A DNA stretch of 64,000 nucleotides, taken from positions 196,501 to 260,500 of the forward strand of contig NZ_CP092471.1 in the NCBI RefSeq assembly GCF_026168555.1, written 5' to 3'. The notes below the pieces were generated by a model, which was given only the letters and a program-made list of their open reading frames with translations, was not told the DNA's origin and ran no database searches. This DNA is from Qipengyuania spongiae (GTDB lineage: Bacteria; Pseudomonadota; Alphaproteobacteria; Sphingomonadales; Sphingomonadaceae). Shown piece by piece: positions 1-7,634 of this stretch (position 1 is the stretch's first letter; each line of letters begins with the position of its first letter). The position numbers and the translations under genes are program-made.

Positions 1-169
1 TCTCATCCTGCTCGTCCAGGCGTTGTGCCTGTTGCTGGATCAGGATGCGCAGCTGGTCCAGTTCCTGACTTGTCTCCTGCGCGAAAGCCGGCGTGCCGAC
101 GACGATGCAGGTGATGGCGCCGCTTGACAGCAATGCAAGCCGCGCAAAGTTGCGGTGTTTCCTCATCAT
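1..169 (-). CDS. Exported protein, N-terminal fragment (possible porin)
   Basis: The first 56 codons of a gene that runs off the left edge. Two ATGs stand in tandem (169 and 166) behind an AGGGGAAGG ribosome site. The protein opens with a charged stretch, a hydrophobic core and an AFA-Q signal peptidase I site, so it is exported. The mature part starts with a Gln/Leu-rich heptad pattern (DQLRILIQQQAQRLDEQ), a short coiled coil. That arrangement is common at the N-terminus of alphaproteobacterial outer-membrane porins, but too little is present to name the family. It lies 19 bp downstream of the FixK-like regulator on the same strand. Confidence 0.6.
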   Translation of the reverse strand, partial: MMRKHRNFARLALLSSGAITCIVVGTPAFAQETSQELDQLRILIQQQAQRLDEQDE

Positions 170-188
170 GCCTTCCCCTCCAGGTTCT

Positions 189-830
189 TCAGGCGACGAG
201 CTGTTCGTGATCTGGAGTCGGTTCGTATTCGACCAATTGCTCCAGTCTCGCTCGATCGCTGATTCGGATCAGATCGGGTCTTTCGAGTTGGAAATATCCT
301 CGTCGGGCGAGGTCGCAGATCGACCGGCTTACGGTGTGCATGGTAAGGCCTAAATGGTCCGCCAAGTCCTGCCGCGACATCGGCAGGTGAAGCGTCTCGG
401 TGTGCCCATCATAGCGCGAGAAGTTCAGCAGGAACGCCGCAACGCGATCGGATGCGTGGGTGTAGCTGAACAGACGGATCGTGCCTTCGACAGCTTCCAT
501 CGCTCGGCGCAACGCGGGATGGGGTGTGTTGATATGGATAGGCGAGGTCGTGTCATCGAAGGCCACCTCAAAGGTGTGCCTCTTCAGACGAACATCGGTG
601 AGCGCTTCGGCGGAGAATTGTCGCAGGCCAATGCCGAACCCGAAAGCATCGCCCGGGCCGACGAAGCGGGAAACCTGTCGGCGGCCGTCGCCGAAATAGT
701 GGCAGAGGGCGATGAAGCCATCGGTGACTTCATACCACCCGTCCCTGGTGTCCCCCTGTCGATAGGCGGACTGGCCTTTGGAAAGGTCGAAAACGTTGAT
801 CGGGAAATTCGGTGCTTCTCTCGAAATCAT
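189..830 (-). CDS. Crp/Fnr-family transcription regulator, FixK-like
   Basis: A 213-residue Crp/Fnr protein: cyclic-nucleotide-like beta-roll (about residues 10-120), long dimer helix, then a winged helix with the DNA-reading segment LADHLGLTMHTVSRSI. The start at 830 follows a GGAGAC site; a longer frame to 1016 has no better signal. There is no N-terminal cysteine cluster, so it should not carry an Fe-S centre like Fnr; in that it resembles FixK. The recognition helix has His where Fnr and FixK usually have Glu (TxETVSR), so its operator may differ from TTGAT-N4-ATCAA. It is divergent from fixJ-fixL, which normally control fixK genes through oxygen. Confidence 0.85.
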   Translation of the reverse strand: MISREAPNFPINVFDLSKGQSAYRQGDTRDGWYEVTDGFIALCHYFGDGRRQVSRFVGPGDAFGFGIGLRQFSAEALTDVRLKRHTFEVAFDDTTSPIHINTPHPALRRAMEAVEGTIRLFSYTHASDRVAAFLLNFSRYDGHTETLHLPMSRQDLADHLGLTMHTVSRSICDLARRGYFQLERPDLIRISDRARLEQLVEYEPTPDHEQLVA

Positions 831-902
831 GCTTGTCTCCAGTCTGATGACGGCGACTCGGTTCGTTCTTCGGGAAAGGGTAGAAGCCTGACAAAGCAGG
901 AA

Positions 903-922
903 CATCCGTATATGTCCGAATG
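903..922. promoter_or_regulatory. TTCGGA-type inverted repeat upstream of fixK-like gene
   Basis: Read on the minus strand this is CATTCGGACATATACGGATG, an imperfect inverted repeat centred 82 bp upstream of the FixK-like start and within the divergent region shared with fixJ. The same ATTCGGA half-site recurs upstream of the histidine kinase and the small membrane protein further on. A binding site for FixJ or the FixK-like protein is inference. Confidence 0.4.
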
Positions 923-1114
923 CCTGCATCGGCCCCGACATGATTGAGATCGGGGATGCGATAGAGTATAGCTCACGGCGCAAGTGAGAGAGATTTGCGC
1001 TTTTGTGAATTCGCAAACGGGCCGAAGGTTTTCCGGTCTATAAGGATTCGAGGATTTCCGCGGAACCGGGCAGCGTCTGAAAAGAACCGGCGGTCGTCTC
1101 CAGTGGGGGGCATC

Positions 1115-1738
1115 ATGGAAAGAGCATCCGTCGAGCGCTCGGGCGCCGTCATTCAACTGGTCGATGATGATCATGCGGTCAGGCGGTCGCAGGCCGTCTT
1201 GCTGCGATCTCTCGGCTACAAAGTGCAGACATGGGTCGACGGGGAGAGCTTTCTTCGGGCTGCTCCATCATTGGGGCCGTCCTGCCTACTCCTCGATCTT
1301 GCGATGCCGAGAGTGGATGGCCTCAAGGTCCAGGCGGAGATGCAGTCTCGCGGCATCCATTGGCCGATCATCTTCCTTTCCGGCACCGCCGACATCCCCC
1401 ACGCCGTAGAAGCCGTGAAGCGCGGGGCGTTGCAATTTCTCGTCAAACCAACTCCGACCGACGAACTTTCGGCGGCTCTGGATGTCGCGCTCGAACATCT
1501 TTCAACGTCGGCCACAAGGCCGAACGGAGAAGCCGCCAAGACGAGGCTTGCTCGCCTTACGAAGCGCGAAAACGATGTTTTGCAGGGCCTGGTTGAAGGC
1601 CTGCCCAACAAAACGATTGCTTACGATCTGGGAATCAGCCCGCGAACGATCGAGGCGCATCGAGCGAACATCATGAAAAAGCTGGAGGCGCCGACATTCG
1701 CGCATGCACTCAAAACCGTCTTCGAGGCTCATCAATGA
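1115..1738 (+). CDS. fixJ: FixJ-family two-component response regulator
   Basis: A 207-residue regulator with an N-terminal receiver (acidic pocket VDDDH, phospho-acceptor Asp61 in LLLDLAMP, conserved Lys in VKPT) and a C-terminal LuxR/NarL helix-turn-helix (LTKRENDVLQGL ... SPRTIEAHRANIMKKL). This is the standard FixJ layout. The ATG at 1115 follows a run of G residues at 1105-1110; the longer open frame to 995 has no conserved content. The stop overlaps the start of fixL (ATGA), so the two are co-transcribed and translationally coupled. Its expected role is to activate the fixK-type gene and other microaerobic targets when phosphorylated by FixL. Confidence 0.9.
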   Translation: MERASVERSGAVIQLVDDDHAVRRSQAVLLRSLGYKVQTWVDGESFLRAAPSLGPSCLLLDLAMPRVDGLKVQAEMQSRGIHWPIIFLSGTADIPHAVEAVKRGALQFLVKPTPTDELSAALDVALEHLSTSATRPNGEAAKTRLARLTKRENDVLQGLVEGLPNKTIAYDLGISPRTIEAHRANIMKKLEAPTFAHALKTVFEAHQ

Positions 1739-2892
1739 ATTTCGCAGCGGAAAGGAACACCCGCAAGCTCCTGGCTTCCAGCGAAGCGCAGTTGCGATCG
1801 ATCCTTGCGACATCTCCTAGCGCGATGGTGGTCATCGACGAATGGGGAGTAATTTGCGCGTTCAGCGCTGCGGCGGAAACGATGTTCGGGTTCCGAGCGA
1901 ATGAAGTTCTCGGTCGGAACGTTAACGTCCTCATGCCGCAGCCGAATTCGACCTCGCACGACGGATATATTCGAAACTATCTTACCAGTGGCGAGCCACA
2001 GATCATCGGTATCGGACGCCGGGTTCATGGGCGCCGCAAAGATGGAGCAACATTCGCGCTCCATCTCGAAATCGGTGAGTCGAATGCTGGAGGCCGTAGA
2101 CTTTTCACTGCCTTCATGCACGATTTGTCCGCAGAGGAAACGTCGGAGGCGGAGCTACGACAATTGCAGTCCGAACTGATGCGGCAGTCTCGCGTCGGCA
2201 TTCTTACGACGATGGCCACGGCTCTGGCCCACGAAATAAACCAGCCCCTGGCAGCTATCTGCAATTATCTTGAGGCGGCGCAGGCGATGATGGAGGCTTC
2301 GCCTCCCCACTACGATAGCACCTCGATCCGGAACGCGTTGCGAGACGCGACAAAAGAAGCGGGTCGCGCAGGCCAGATAGTGTCTCGGCTGCGTCGCTTC
2401 ATCGCTCGTGGGGATTTGCAGCGAAGCCTGACAATGCCGTCCGATCTGCTCGAGCAGAGTTGTGCTTTGGCTAGTATGGAGGCGAAGGAAAGAGGGCTTC
2501 GATGCGTCGTACGGGTCAGCCCCTCCGAAGAGCCGATCCTGGTCGATCCCGTCCAAATACAACAGGTCCTGATCAATCTCGCCCGTAACGCGATCGAGGC
2601 GATGAGCGAATCGAACGCTCCACAGAAGATCGTATTCTCCGTGTCGGTGACCGATGGATTCGTCCGGTTCGGGGTGCAGGATAGCGGGCCCGGATTGCCG
2701 CCTGATCACAAGCTCTTCATACCCTTCAACAGCACCAAGCACGACGGAATGGGTCTGGGTCTGTCGATCTGCAAGACCATCGTAGAGGCTCACGGCGGCG
2801 AAATCTGGCACGAACCCGTCGAACCGCACGGTTCCATCTTCAGATTCACCATCCCTGTGGCGAGAAGGGACCATGACGACGATAGACACTAA
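1735..2892 (+). CDS. fixL: FixL-like haem-PAS oxygen-sensor histidine kinase
   Basis: A 385-residue soluble kinase with no membrane segment. The PAS domain (about 20-135) carries the FixL haem signature: His75 in TSHDGYIRNY, and IIGIGRR matching the IGIGR stretch whose Arg responds to bound oxygen in Bradyrhizobium FixL. The HisKA helix has phospho-acceptor His166 in LAHEINQPLAA, followed by an ATPase domain with N box (INLARNAIEAM), G1 (QDSGPGLP) and G2 (GMGLGLSI). By family knowledge the ferrous deoxy form autophosphorylates and passes phosphate to FixJ. It overlaps fixJ by 4 bp and the next regulator by 20 bp. Confidence 0.92.
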   Translation: MNFAAERNTRKLLASSEAQLRSILATSPSAMVVIDEWGVICAFSAAAETMFGFRANEVLGRNVNVLMPQPNSTSHDGYIRNYLTSGEPQIIGIGRRVHGRRKDGATFALHLEIGESNAGGRRLFTAFMHDLSAEETSEAELRQLQSELMRQSRVGILTTMATALAHEINQPLAAICNYLEAAQAMMEASPPHYDSTSIRNALRDATKEAGRAGQIVSRLRRFIARGDLQRSLTMPSDLLEQSCALASMEAKERGLRCVVRVSPSEEPILVDPVQIQQVLINLARNAIEAMSESNAPQKIVFSVSVTDGFVRFGVQDSGPGLPPDHKLFIPFNSTKHDGMGLGLSICKTIVEAHGGEIWHEPVEPHGSIFRFTIPVARRDHDDDRH

Positions 2893-3484
2893 GATCGTTC
2901 ATATCGTGGACGACGAACGCGAAATTCGAGATTCCCTCTCCGTCCTGCTTCGGTCGATCCGGTTCGAGCCGAAGCCATGGAAAAGCGGGACGGATTTTCT
3001 GAACGGATTCCGGTCAGCGCAAGCAGGATGCGTTCTGCTTGATGTCTGCATGCCAGGAGCGGATGGTTTTCTCGTTCAAGAAGAACTCGCTTCCGAAAGC
3101 CATCTCTTCCCGATCATCATGATCTCAGCCCATGGAGATACGGCGCGAGCAGTCCAGGCGATCCGCGGAGGAGCGCGCGATTTCCTGAGCAAGCCTTTTA
3201 CCCGTCATCAACTGGAAGATGCTCTCACGGAGGCCCAGAATTGGGCAGATGACAGCAAGTTCAGAGCAAGGCTTGCGCTCGTTTCGAAAGCCAGGCTTGC
3301 AAAGCTGAATGCTCACGAGAGGGAAATCCTGATGCTGATGAGTCAGGGACACTCGGAGCGTCTCATTGCGTTCGTGTTGGGCCTTCCGCTGGACGATGTC
3401 GAAATTTGCCGTGAGCTTATCTTCCTGAAGCTGGAAGTGAGCCGAACAGCGTCCGCCGTTCGCGTGCTTCTCGATGCCGAATGA
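2873..3484 (+). CDS. Second response regulator, FixJ-like with degenerate output domain
   Basis: 203 residues, starting inside the end of fixL. The receiver is intact (VDDERE acidic pair, Asp57 in VLLDVCMPGADG, Lys in SKPFT). The C-terminal part keeps the outline of a LuxR helix-turn-helix (LNAHEREILMLMSQGHSERLIAFVLGL) but the recognition helix has drifted (DDVEICRELIFLKL), so DNA binding is uncertain. It could be a second FixL target, a phosphate sink or an antagonist of FixJ. Its TGA directly abuts the stop of the convergent histidine kinase gene, leaving no room for a terminator. Confidence 0.8.
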   Translation: MTTIDTKIVHIVDDEREIRDSLSVLLRSIRFEPKPWKSGTDFLNGFRSAQAGCVLLDVCMPGADGFLVQEELASESHLFPIIMISAHGDTARAVQAIRGGARDFLSKPFTRHQLEDALTEAQNWADDSKFRARLALVSKARLAKLNAHEREILMLMSQGHSERLIAFVLGLPLDDVEICRELIFLKLEVSRTASAVRVLLDAE

Positions 3485-4171
3485 CTATTCTTCTGGCTTA
3501 GACTCGCAGACCGAGCTGTCCGTAACGATAGGGATCGCAAAGCCGATTGCGCAGCCTTGGTTCGGGCGGGAGCGCATTTTTGCGGCCCCGCCCGCTCTAT
3601 GCAGGCTTCGTACAATCCTTTTCAGGCCTGTTCCATGCGCTCCTTCCGCTTCGGCTTCGATGAAAGGGGTCCAGACCTCTTCCAGCTCGCATCCGTGGCC
3701 ATCGTCGATACCGATCACCCAATAGCGGTTTCCCACCGTCCTTCCTCGCAAGCGGATGCGCCGCGCTTCCGCAGCCAATGAATTCGAGACGATTTCCAAG
3801 GTGATCGCCTGGAGATCCAGATACGAAATTGCCACGCGAATAGGCCTGTTGTCGGTTTCGACCCGGATCAGCATTCTGGGCCCTGCCAGTGGGACGAGCA
3901 GGACCTGGAGATCTCGGAGAACGTCGCCGGGATCGCAAAACGCAGGATTTCCATCCTCGCTCTGACCTAAGACTTGCGTCGTCAGAGCGATGCCGTCCCG
4001 TGCGACGACCTGGAGAGCCTCGGCAATCATGCGCAACCGGTTTTCATCGATATCTCGCATCAGCATGCGCTGAGCGGCGCCAACCACCGCGAAGAAATTC
4101 CGCAAGTCGTGAAAGCTGGTTCGCATCGTGCTCGACAATTCGCCCGGCAGGTCGACGCGTTCTTTCGCCAT
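3485..4171 (-). CDS. Sensorless histidine kinase
   Basis: A 228-residue kinase core without any sensor or membrane domain. His21 in SFHDLRNFFAVVGAAQRM is the likely phospho-acceptor; the ATPase domain shows an N-box-like EIVSNSLAAEARRI, G1 (GIDDGHGCE) and G2 (AHGTGLKRIV). It starts behind a strong GGGGGAGGTG site. Lacking an input domain, it may act as a phosphotransfer hub, or sense through a partner such as the small membrane protein encoded just upstream. A histidine phosphotransferase of the ChpT type is an alternative, but the G boxes look usable for ATP. Confidence 0.75.
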   Translation of the reverse strand: MAKERVDLPGELSSTMRTSFHDLRNFFAVVGAAQRMLMRDIDENRLRMIAEALQVVARDGIALTTQVLGQSEDGNPAFCDPGDVLRDLQVLLVPLAGPRMLIRVETDNRPIRVAISYLDLQAITLEIVSNSLAAEARRIRLRGRTVGNRYWVIGIDDGHGCELEEVWTPFIEAEAEGAHGTGLKRIVRSLHRAGGAAKMRSRPNQGCAIGFAIPIVTDSSVCESKPEE

Positions 4172-4224
4172 GGGTCACCTCCCCCACAAACCTAGGGAGG
4201 GTCCGATCAGGCCGCCATTCGGAG

Positions 4225-4242
4225 TTTCCCGGAATATCCTGA
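4225..4242. promoter_or_regulatory. Degenerate TTCGGA-type motif upstream of histidine kinase
   Basis: TTTCCCGGAATATCCTGA, with a further ATTCGGA half-site at 4217-4223, about 54 bp upstream of the histidine kinase start. It shares the CGGA-ATAT-CC core with the sites at 903 and 4509 but is a weaker inverted repeat. Regulatory role is inferred from position and similarity. Confidence 0.3.
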
Positions 4243-4311
4243 TGTGCGGTTCCGAGATCTTCCTGATATTGCCACCTTAACGGCGGGGCACCGAGCATTT
4301 CAATCATTAGC

Positions 4312-4461
4312 TCACGCGGCCAAGCGCTCGGCCAAAGCGACCGCTATCGCGACAATCGACGAACCAAACCATATCCGACCTATCGCGCGAGAAAGCTTTT
4401 GGACCCACCGATCTAATGGGCGTTCGAAACCTCTGGGATTTTGCAGAAGATCTTTCGGCAT
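4312..4461 (-). CDS. Small single-span membrane protein, unknown function
   Basis: A 49-residue protein: MPKDLLQNPRG at the start, a basic amphipathic stretch (RPLDRWVQKLSRAIGR), then one hydrophobic helix (IWFGSSIVAIAVALAE) and a short end. A GAGGTG ribosome site stands 6 bp before the ATG, and a clear inverted repeat (4509-4524) lies 48 bp upstream. It reads towards the sensorless histidine kinase, 140 bp away. I do not recognise a family. The positive region before the helix predicts the N-terminus inside. Position in the FixLJ island suggests a small modulator of a kinase or of a respiratory complex; that is inference. Confidence 0.6.
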   Translation of the reverse strand: MPKDLLQNPRGFERPLDRWVQKLSRAIGRIWFGSSIVAIAVALAERLAA

Positions 4462-4709
4462 ATAACACCTCAAGACAGCCTATACCGAGCTACCCATGGT
4501 GACAGTTATTCGGAAATATCCGAGTAAGCGGTCACGAGGGATCATCGTTTTTGGGTAGGCCTTCCTGGCAGCCAAGAAGCAGATGAACACTGGCAAGCAG
4601 TGCCTACGCCAAATGACTCCAGTTGAGGCCAGTTTGTGGCAACTCTCCAATCGCCATCTACCCCTGAGAGGAACTGACGATCAAAGCCTGTTATCTTTAA
4701 GGGGAGTAA
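4462..4709. other. Non-coding region between small membrane protein and tRNA-Leu
   Basis: About 250 bp that is less GC-rich than its surroundings. It holds the inverted repeat at 4509-4524 and, nearer the tRNA, a short CACTG/CAGTG hairpin (around 4582-4600). I see no convincing open frame on either strand. It probably contains the promoter of the small membrane protein and the tail of the tRNA-Leu transcript. Confidence 0.5.
4509..4524. promoter_or_regulatory. Inverted repeat TCGGA-N4-TCCGA upstream of small membrane protein
   Basis: TTCGGAAATATCCGAG contains perfect 5-bp arms TCGGA and TCCGA around AATA. It is the cleanest of the three related sites in the FixLJ island and lies 48 bp upstream of the 49-residue membrane protein, a normal place for an activator site near -35/-40. 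The cognate regulator (FixJ or the FixK-like protein) is inferred. Confidence 0.45.
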
Positions 4710-4796
4710 TGGTGCGGTCGAGAAGACTCGAACTTCCACGGGCTTGCGCCCACAACGACCTCAACGTTGCGCGTCTACCAATTCCGCCACGACCGC
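4710..4796 (-). tRNA. tRNA-Leu (anticodon GAG)
   Basis: The minus strand folds as a class II tRNA: acceptor GCGGTCG paired with CGACCGC, D arm with GGCGGAATTGGTAGACGC, anticodon stem CAACG/CGTTG around the loop TTGAGGT (anticodon GAG, reading CTC/CTT), a long variable arm (TGGGCGCAAGCCCGTG region), T loop TTCGAGT and an encoded CCA end. Confidence 0.95.
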
Positions 4797-4920
4797 ACAC
4801 AGTCCGCTTGCGACAGGGGCCGATCAAGGCTGTCCCGCGCCGGTAGGAGCGCGCCCCTAGCAGCGGTTTTTCGGGCTCGCAAGAACTTAGCGTCGGATTC
4901 GACCCGGCTTCCTCGCAGTT

Positions 4921-5823
4921 CTATCGGGGCGCCCAGCCGATATCGGCGAAGACGGCTGCTTTCGGCACGTCGGTGATCGCCTCGTTGATCGTCATCGTCT
5001 CGCCGGGAGCGAGCGTTTTTTGCGACGGAGCCACTTCCCAGCTGTAGACGATCCGCTCGCGCGCATCGCGCAGCACGATGAGAATCGGGGGCACGTCGCG
5101 ACTCTCGCGCGCCTCGTTGGTCACGGTGATCCGCGCGCCGAAGAATTCCGTACCGTTGGCAAGCGTGCGCCGCTCCTGTTCCTCGACCGGGAATTTGAGC
5201 TTGAGATCGGGCTCGGCCATCGCGAAGAGCGGGCGCTGGATCGGCACCCAGCCCGGCACGCCGATGAAATTCACCGCCGCGACTGCGCCCAGGCTGAAAA
5301 CGGCGAACAGCACCGCCGCCCAGGTCCATATCCGCATCCAGTTGCGACGCGGACGAAACGGGGGCGCATAGTCGAATTGCGAAGCCTCGTCGGCAAAATC
5401 GGGCTCGCGCATCCCGGAAAGGCGGTCGGACGGCAATTCGCCGTAAGGCGGGTCGGCATTGTCGAAATCGGGGGCGCGGGCGAAATCGGGAGTACGTTCG
5501 TCAGCCGATACGGTCCGCGTGCCGAACCCGCCCGCTTTCGGCCGGGGCGCTTCTGCCGGTGCGGAAGGACCTTCTTCCTGGGCGGCGGCGCCTTGCGCGA
5601 AGGCGGCGGGCGGGACGTTCTCGGCGTCCTGGCGCGGCGGCTGCGAAACCGGCGCCGTCGTTGCGGAGGGAGCCTGCTCTTCGCCGACCTGCCCTGTGGC
5701 TTCGGGACCGTCCTGGAACCAGCTGTGCTTGCATTTCGCACAGCGTACCGTGCGTCCTTCCAGCCCGATCGCGCTGTCGGGAACGACATAGCGCGTGTTG
5801 CAGGCGGGGCAGGCGATAATCAT
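4921..5823 (-). CDS. Zinc-ribbon membrane protein (MJ0042-type finger, DUF3426-like)
   Basis: 300 residues. The N-terminus is a four-cysteine zinc ribbon (Cys5, Cys8, Cys28, Cys31: CPACNTRY ... CAKC). A Pro/Ala/Glu-rich linker of about 120 residues follows, then one membrane helix (WTWAAVLFAVFSLGAVAAV, about 166-184) and a C-terminal domain with beta-rich pattern (ITVTNEARESRDVPPILIVLRD), typical of DUF3426. Members are widespread in Alphaproteobacteria next to ftsEX, which starts divergently 150 bp away; precise function is not known. The fold is clear, the role is not. Confidence 0.8.
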   Translation of the reverse strand: MIIACPACNTRYVVPDSAIGLEGRTVRCAKCKHSWFQDGPEATGQVGEEQAPSATTAPVSQPPRQDAENVPPAAFAQGAAAQEEGPSAPAEAPRPKAGGFGTRTVSADERTPDFARAPDFDNADPPYGELPSDRLSGMREPDFADEASQFDYAPPFRPRRNWMRIWTWAAVLFAVFSLGAVAAVNFIGVPGWVPIQRPLFAMAEPDLKLKFPVEEQERRTLANGTEFFGARITVTNEARESRDVPPILIVLRDARERIVYSWEVAPSQKTLAPGETMTINEAITDVPKAAVFADIGWAPR

Positions 5824-5973
5824 GTCACTGTCCCGCTTAATGCGGTGTGCGAATCACGACAAGCGCGCGACAAGTCGACTTGGCCGTGTGGCGCCTTTTT
5901 TCCACATGAACGCGGCGCTATAGGCATTCGCGATGCAGATGCGAACCGCCGAACGGGCCTGGGGGGCCGCAGA

Positions 5974-6705
5974 ATGAACACGGCCGAGAAGGGTGTCGTG
6001 CGGTTCGACAATGTCGGCCTGCGCTACGGCACGGATGGCGAAGTGCTGAGCAACATCGCCTTCACGCTCTATCCCGGGCGCTTCTATTTCCTCACCGGGG
6101 CAAGCGGCGCGGGCAAGACCTCGCTGCTCAAACTGCTGTATCTCGCCCAGCGCCCGTCGCGCGGCGGCATCAGCATGTTCGGCAGCGACGTGATCACTCT
6201 GCCGCGCGAGAGCCTGCCCGCCTTTCGGCGCCGGATCGGCGTGGTGTTCCAGGACTTCCGCCTGGTCGAGCACCTCTCGGCCTTCGACAATATCGCCCTG
6301 CCTCTGCGGGTTTCGGGCGTGCGCGAGGCGGACATCCACCAGCCGGTCACCGACATGCTCGACTGGGTCGGCCTGTCGCACCGGGCCGAGGCACGGCCGG
6401 CGACACTGTCGGGCGGTGAGCAGCAGCGCGTCGCCATTGCTCGCGCCGTGATCGGCCGGCCCGAATTGCTGGTCGCGGACGAGCCGACCGGCAACGTCGA
6501 TCCGGACATGGCGCTGAAACTGCTGCGCCTCTTCGAGGCGTTGAACCGGCTGGGCACCACCGTGGTGGTGGCAACGCACGACGTCCATCTGCTGCGCAAG
6601 GTGCCCGATTCGCTGATCATGCGGATAGACAAGGGCACGCTGTCCGATCCGACTGGGGCGCTGCGCTATCCCCCCCGCCGGGAATTCGGGGACCTGCCGT
6701 CGTGA
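5974..6705 (+). CDS. ftsE: Cell division ATP-binding protein FtsE
   Basis: A 243-residue ABC ATPase. Walker A ([14 protein letters not shown]), Q loop (VVFQDFRLV), signature LSGGEQQR and Walker B ([10 protein letters not shown]) with the switch histidine in [10 protein letters not shown] are all present. It pairs with FtsX to regulate septal peptidoglycan hydrolases at the division site. The ATG at 5974 is chosen because it is followed directly by FtsE-like sequence; the open frame continues upstream only as the mirror of the zinc-ribbon gene. Its TGA overlaps the GTG start of ftsX. Confidence 0.95.
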   Translation: MNTAEKGVVRFDNVGLRYGTDGEVLSNIAFTLYPGRFYFLTGASGAGKTSLLKLLYLAQRPSRGGISMFGSDVITLPRESLPAFRRRIGVVFQDFRLVEHLSAFDNIALPLRVSGVREADIHQPVTDMLDWVGLSHRAEARPATLSGGEQQRVAIARAVIGRPELLVADEPTGNVDPDMALKLLRLFEALNRLGTTVVVATHDVHLLRKVPDSLIMRIDKGTLSDPTGALRYPPRREFGDLPS

Positions 6706-7634
6706 ACCGCCCCCCTGCCCTCGCCCGCGCGATCGAGCGCGGCCTCGACAGCTTTCGTGGCAGACATGCCTCGCATTTGCTGCCTAGGACGAGGCTGGGC
6801 GGGCCGATACCCTGGGTGATCGCGATCATGGTCGCGCTGACCGTGCTTGCGGCAGGCGGAGGTCTCGCACTCGACAATCTCGCCGACCGCGCCCGAGCCG
6901 ACCTTTCGGGCGGCGTAACGGTTCAGGTCGTGGAAGCCGATCCCCGATTGCGGGCGGCGCAGGCGGACCGGATCGCGGATGTCCTGCGCGCCGCCCCCGG
7001 GATTTCCAGCTTGCGGCGTGTGCCCGAAAGCGAACTCGAGGCGCTGGTCGAACCGTGGCTGGGTTCCGGCCTCGACGACGAAGTCGTGCCGCTTCCCGCC
7101 CTGATCGACGTACAGCTCGACGGGCCAGCGTCCCCCGAAGCGATCGAACGGTTGCGCGCGGCTCTGATCGATACCGCACCCGATGCCCGCCTCGATGCGC
7201 AATCCGACTGGCTCGGCCCAGTCTTCGCCACTGTGTCCGCCCTGCGCCTGATGACGGTCGGCCTGATCGCCCTCCTTGCTTTTACCGGCGCGGCGGCGGT
7301 ATGGCTCGCCGCCCGCAATGCACTCAACGCCAATCGCGACACGATCGAGATCGTCCATCTTCTCGGCGGCGACGATGCGCAGATCGCGCGCATCTTCCAG
7401 CGCTCCGTGATGGTCGACGCGGCGGTTGGCGGCGTGTGCGGGCTTGTCCTGGGCGGTGCGGCGATCGCACTGCTCGGCGCGCAGTTCGCCGCGCTCGAAT
7501 CGGGAATGGTCGCGCGCGGTGGTCTTGCTCCCACCGACTGGCTGCTTCTCGCCCTCGTTCCATTGGCGATGATCGGGATTGCCTTGCTCACCGCGCGGAT
7601 GACGGTAATGGCGAGCCTGAGACGCATGTTGTGA
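6702..7634 (+). CDS. ftsX: Cell division permease-like protein FtsX
   Basis: 310 residues with the FtsX topology: cytoplasmic N-terminus, first membrane helix (about 38-58), an extracytoplasmic loop of about 110 residues, then three helices in the C-terminal half (FtsX permease domain). It starts with GTG overlapping the ftsE stop (GTGA), the usual coupling of this pair. It forms the membrane half of the FtsEX complex. The following DUF218 gene overlaps it in the same way. Confidence 0.92.
   Translation: MNRPPALARAIERGLDSFRGRHASHLLPRTRLGGPIPWVIAIMVALTVLAAGGGLALDNLADRARADLSGGVTVQVVEADPRLRAAQADRIADVLRAAPGISSLRRVPESELEALVEPWLGSGLDDEVVPLPALIDVQLDGPASPEAIERLRAALIDTAPDARLDAQSDWLGPVFATVSALRLMTVGLIALLAFTGAAAVWLAARNALNANRDTIEIVHLLGGDDAQIARIFQRSVMVDAAVGGVCGLVLGGAAIALLGAQFAALESGMVARGGLAPTDWLLLALVPLAMIGIALLTARMTVMASLRRML

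Noticed and set aside
831..1114. Canonical TTGAT-N4-ATCAA Fnr/FixK box in the fixK-fixJ divergent region
   Set aside because: I searched by eye and found only partial matches (for example CATGATTGAGATC near 939), none with two good half-sites.
5020..5973. Extension of ftsE by about 318 codons upstream
   Set aside because: The added part is antisense to the zinc-ribbon gene; FtsE normally begins within a few residues of the FDNVGLRYG sequence.
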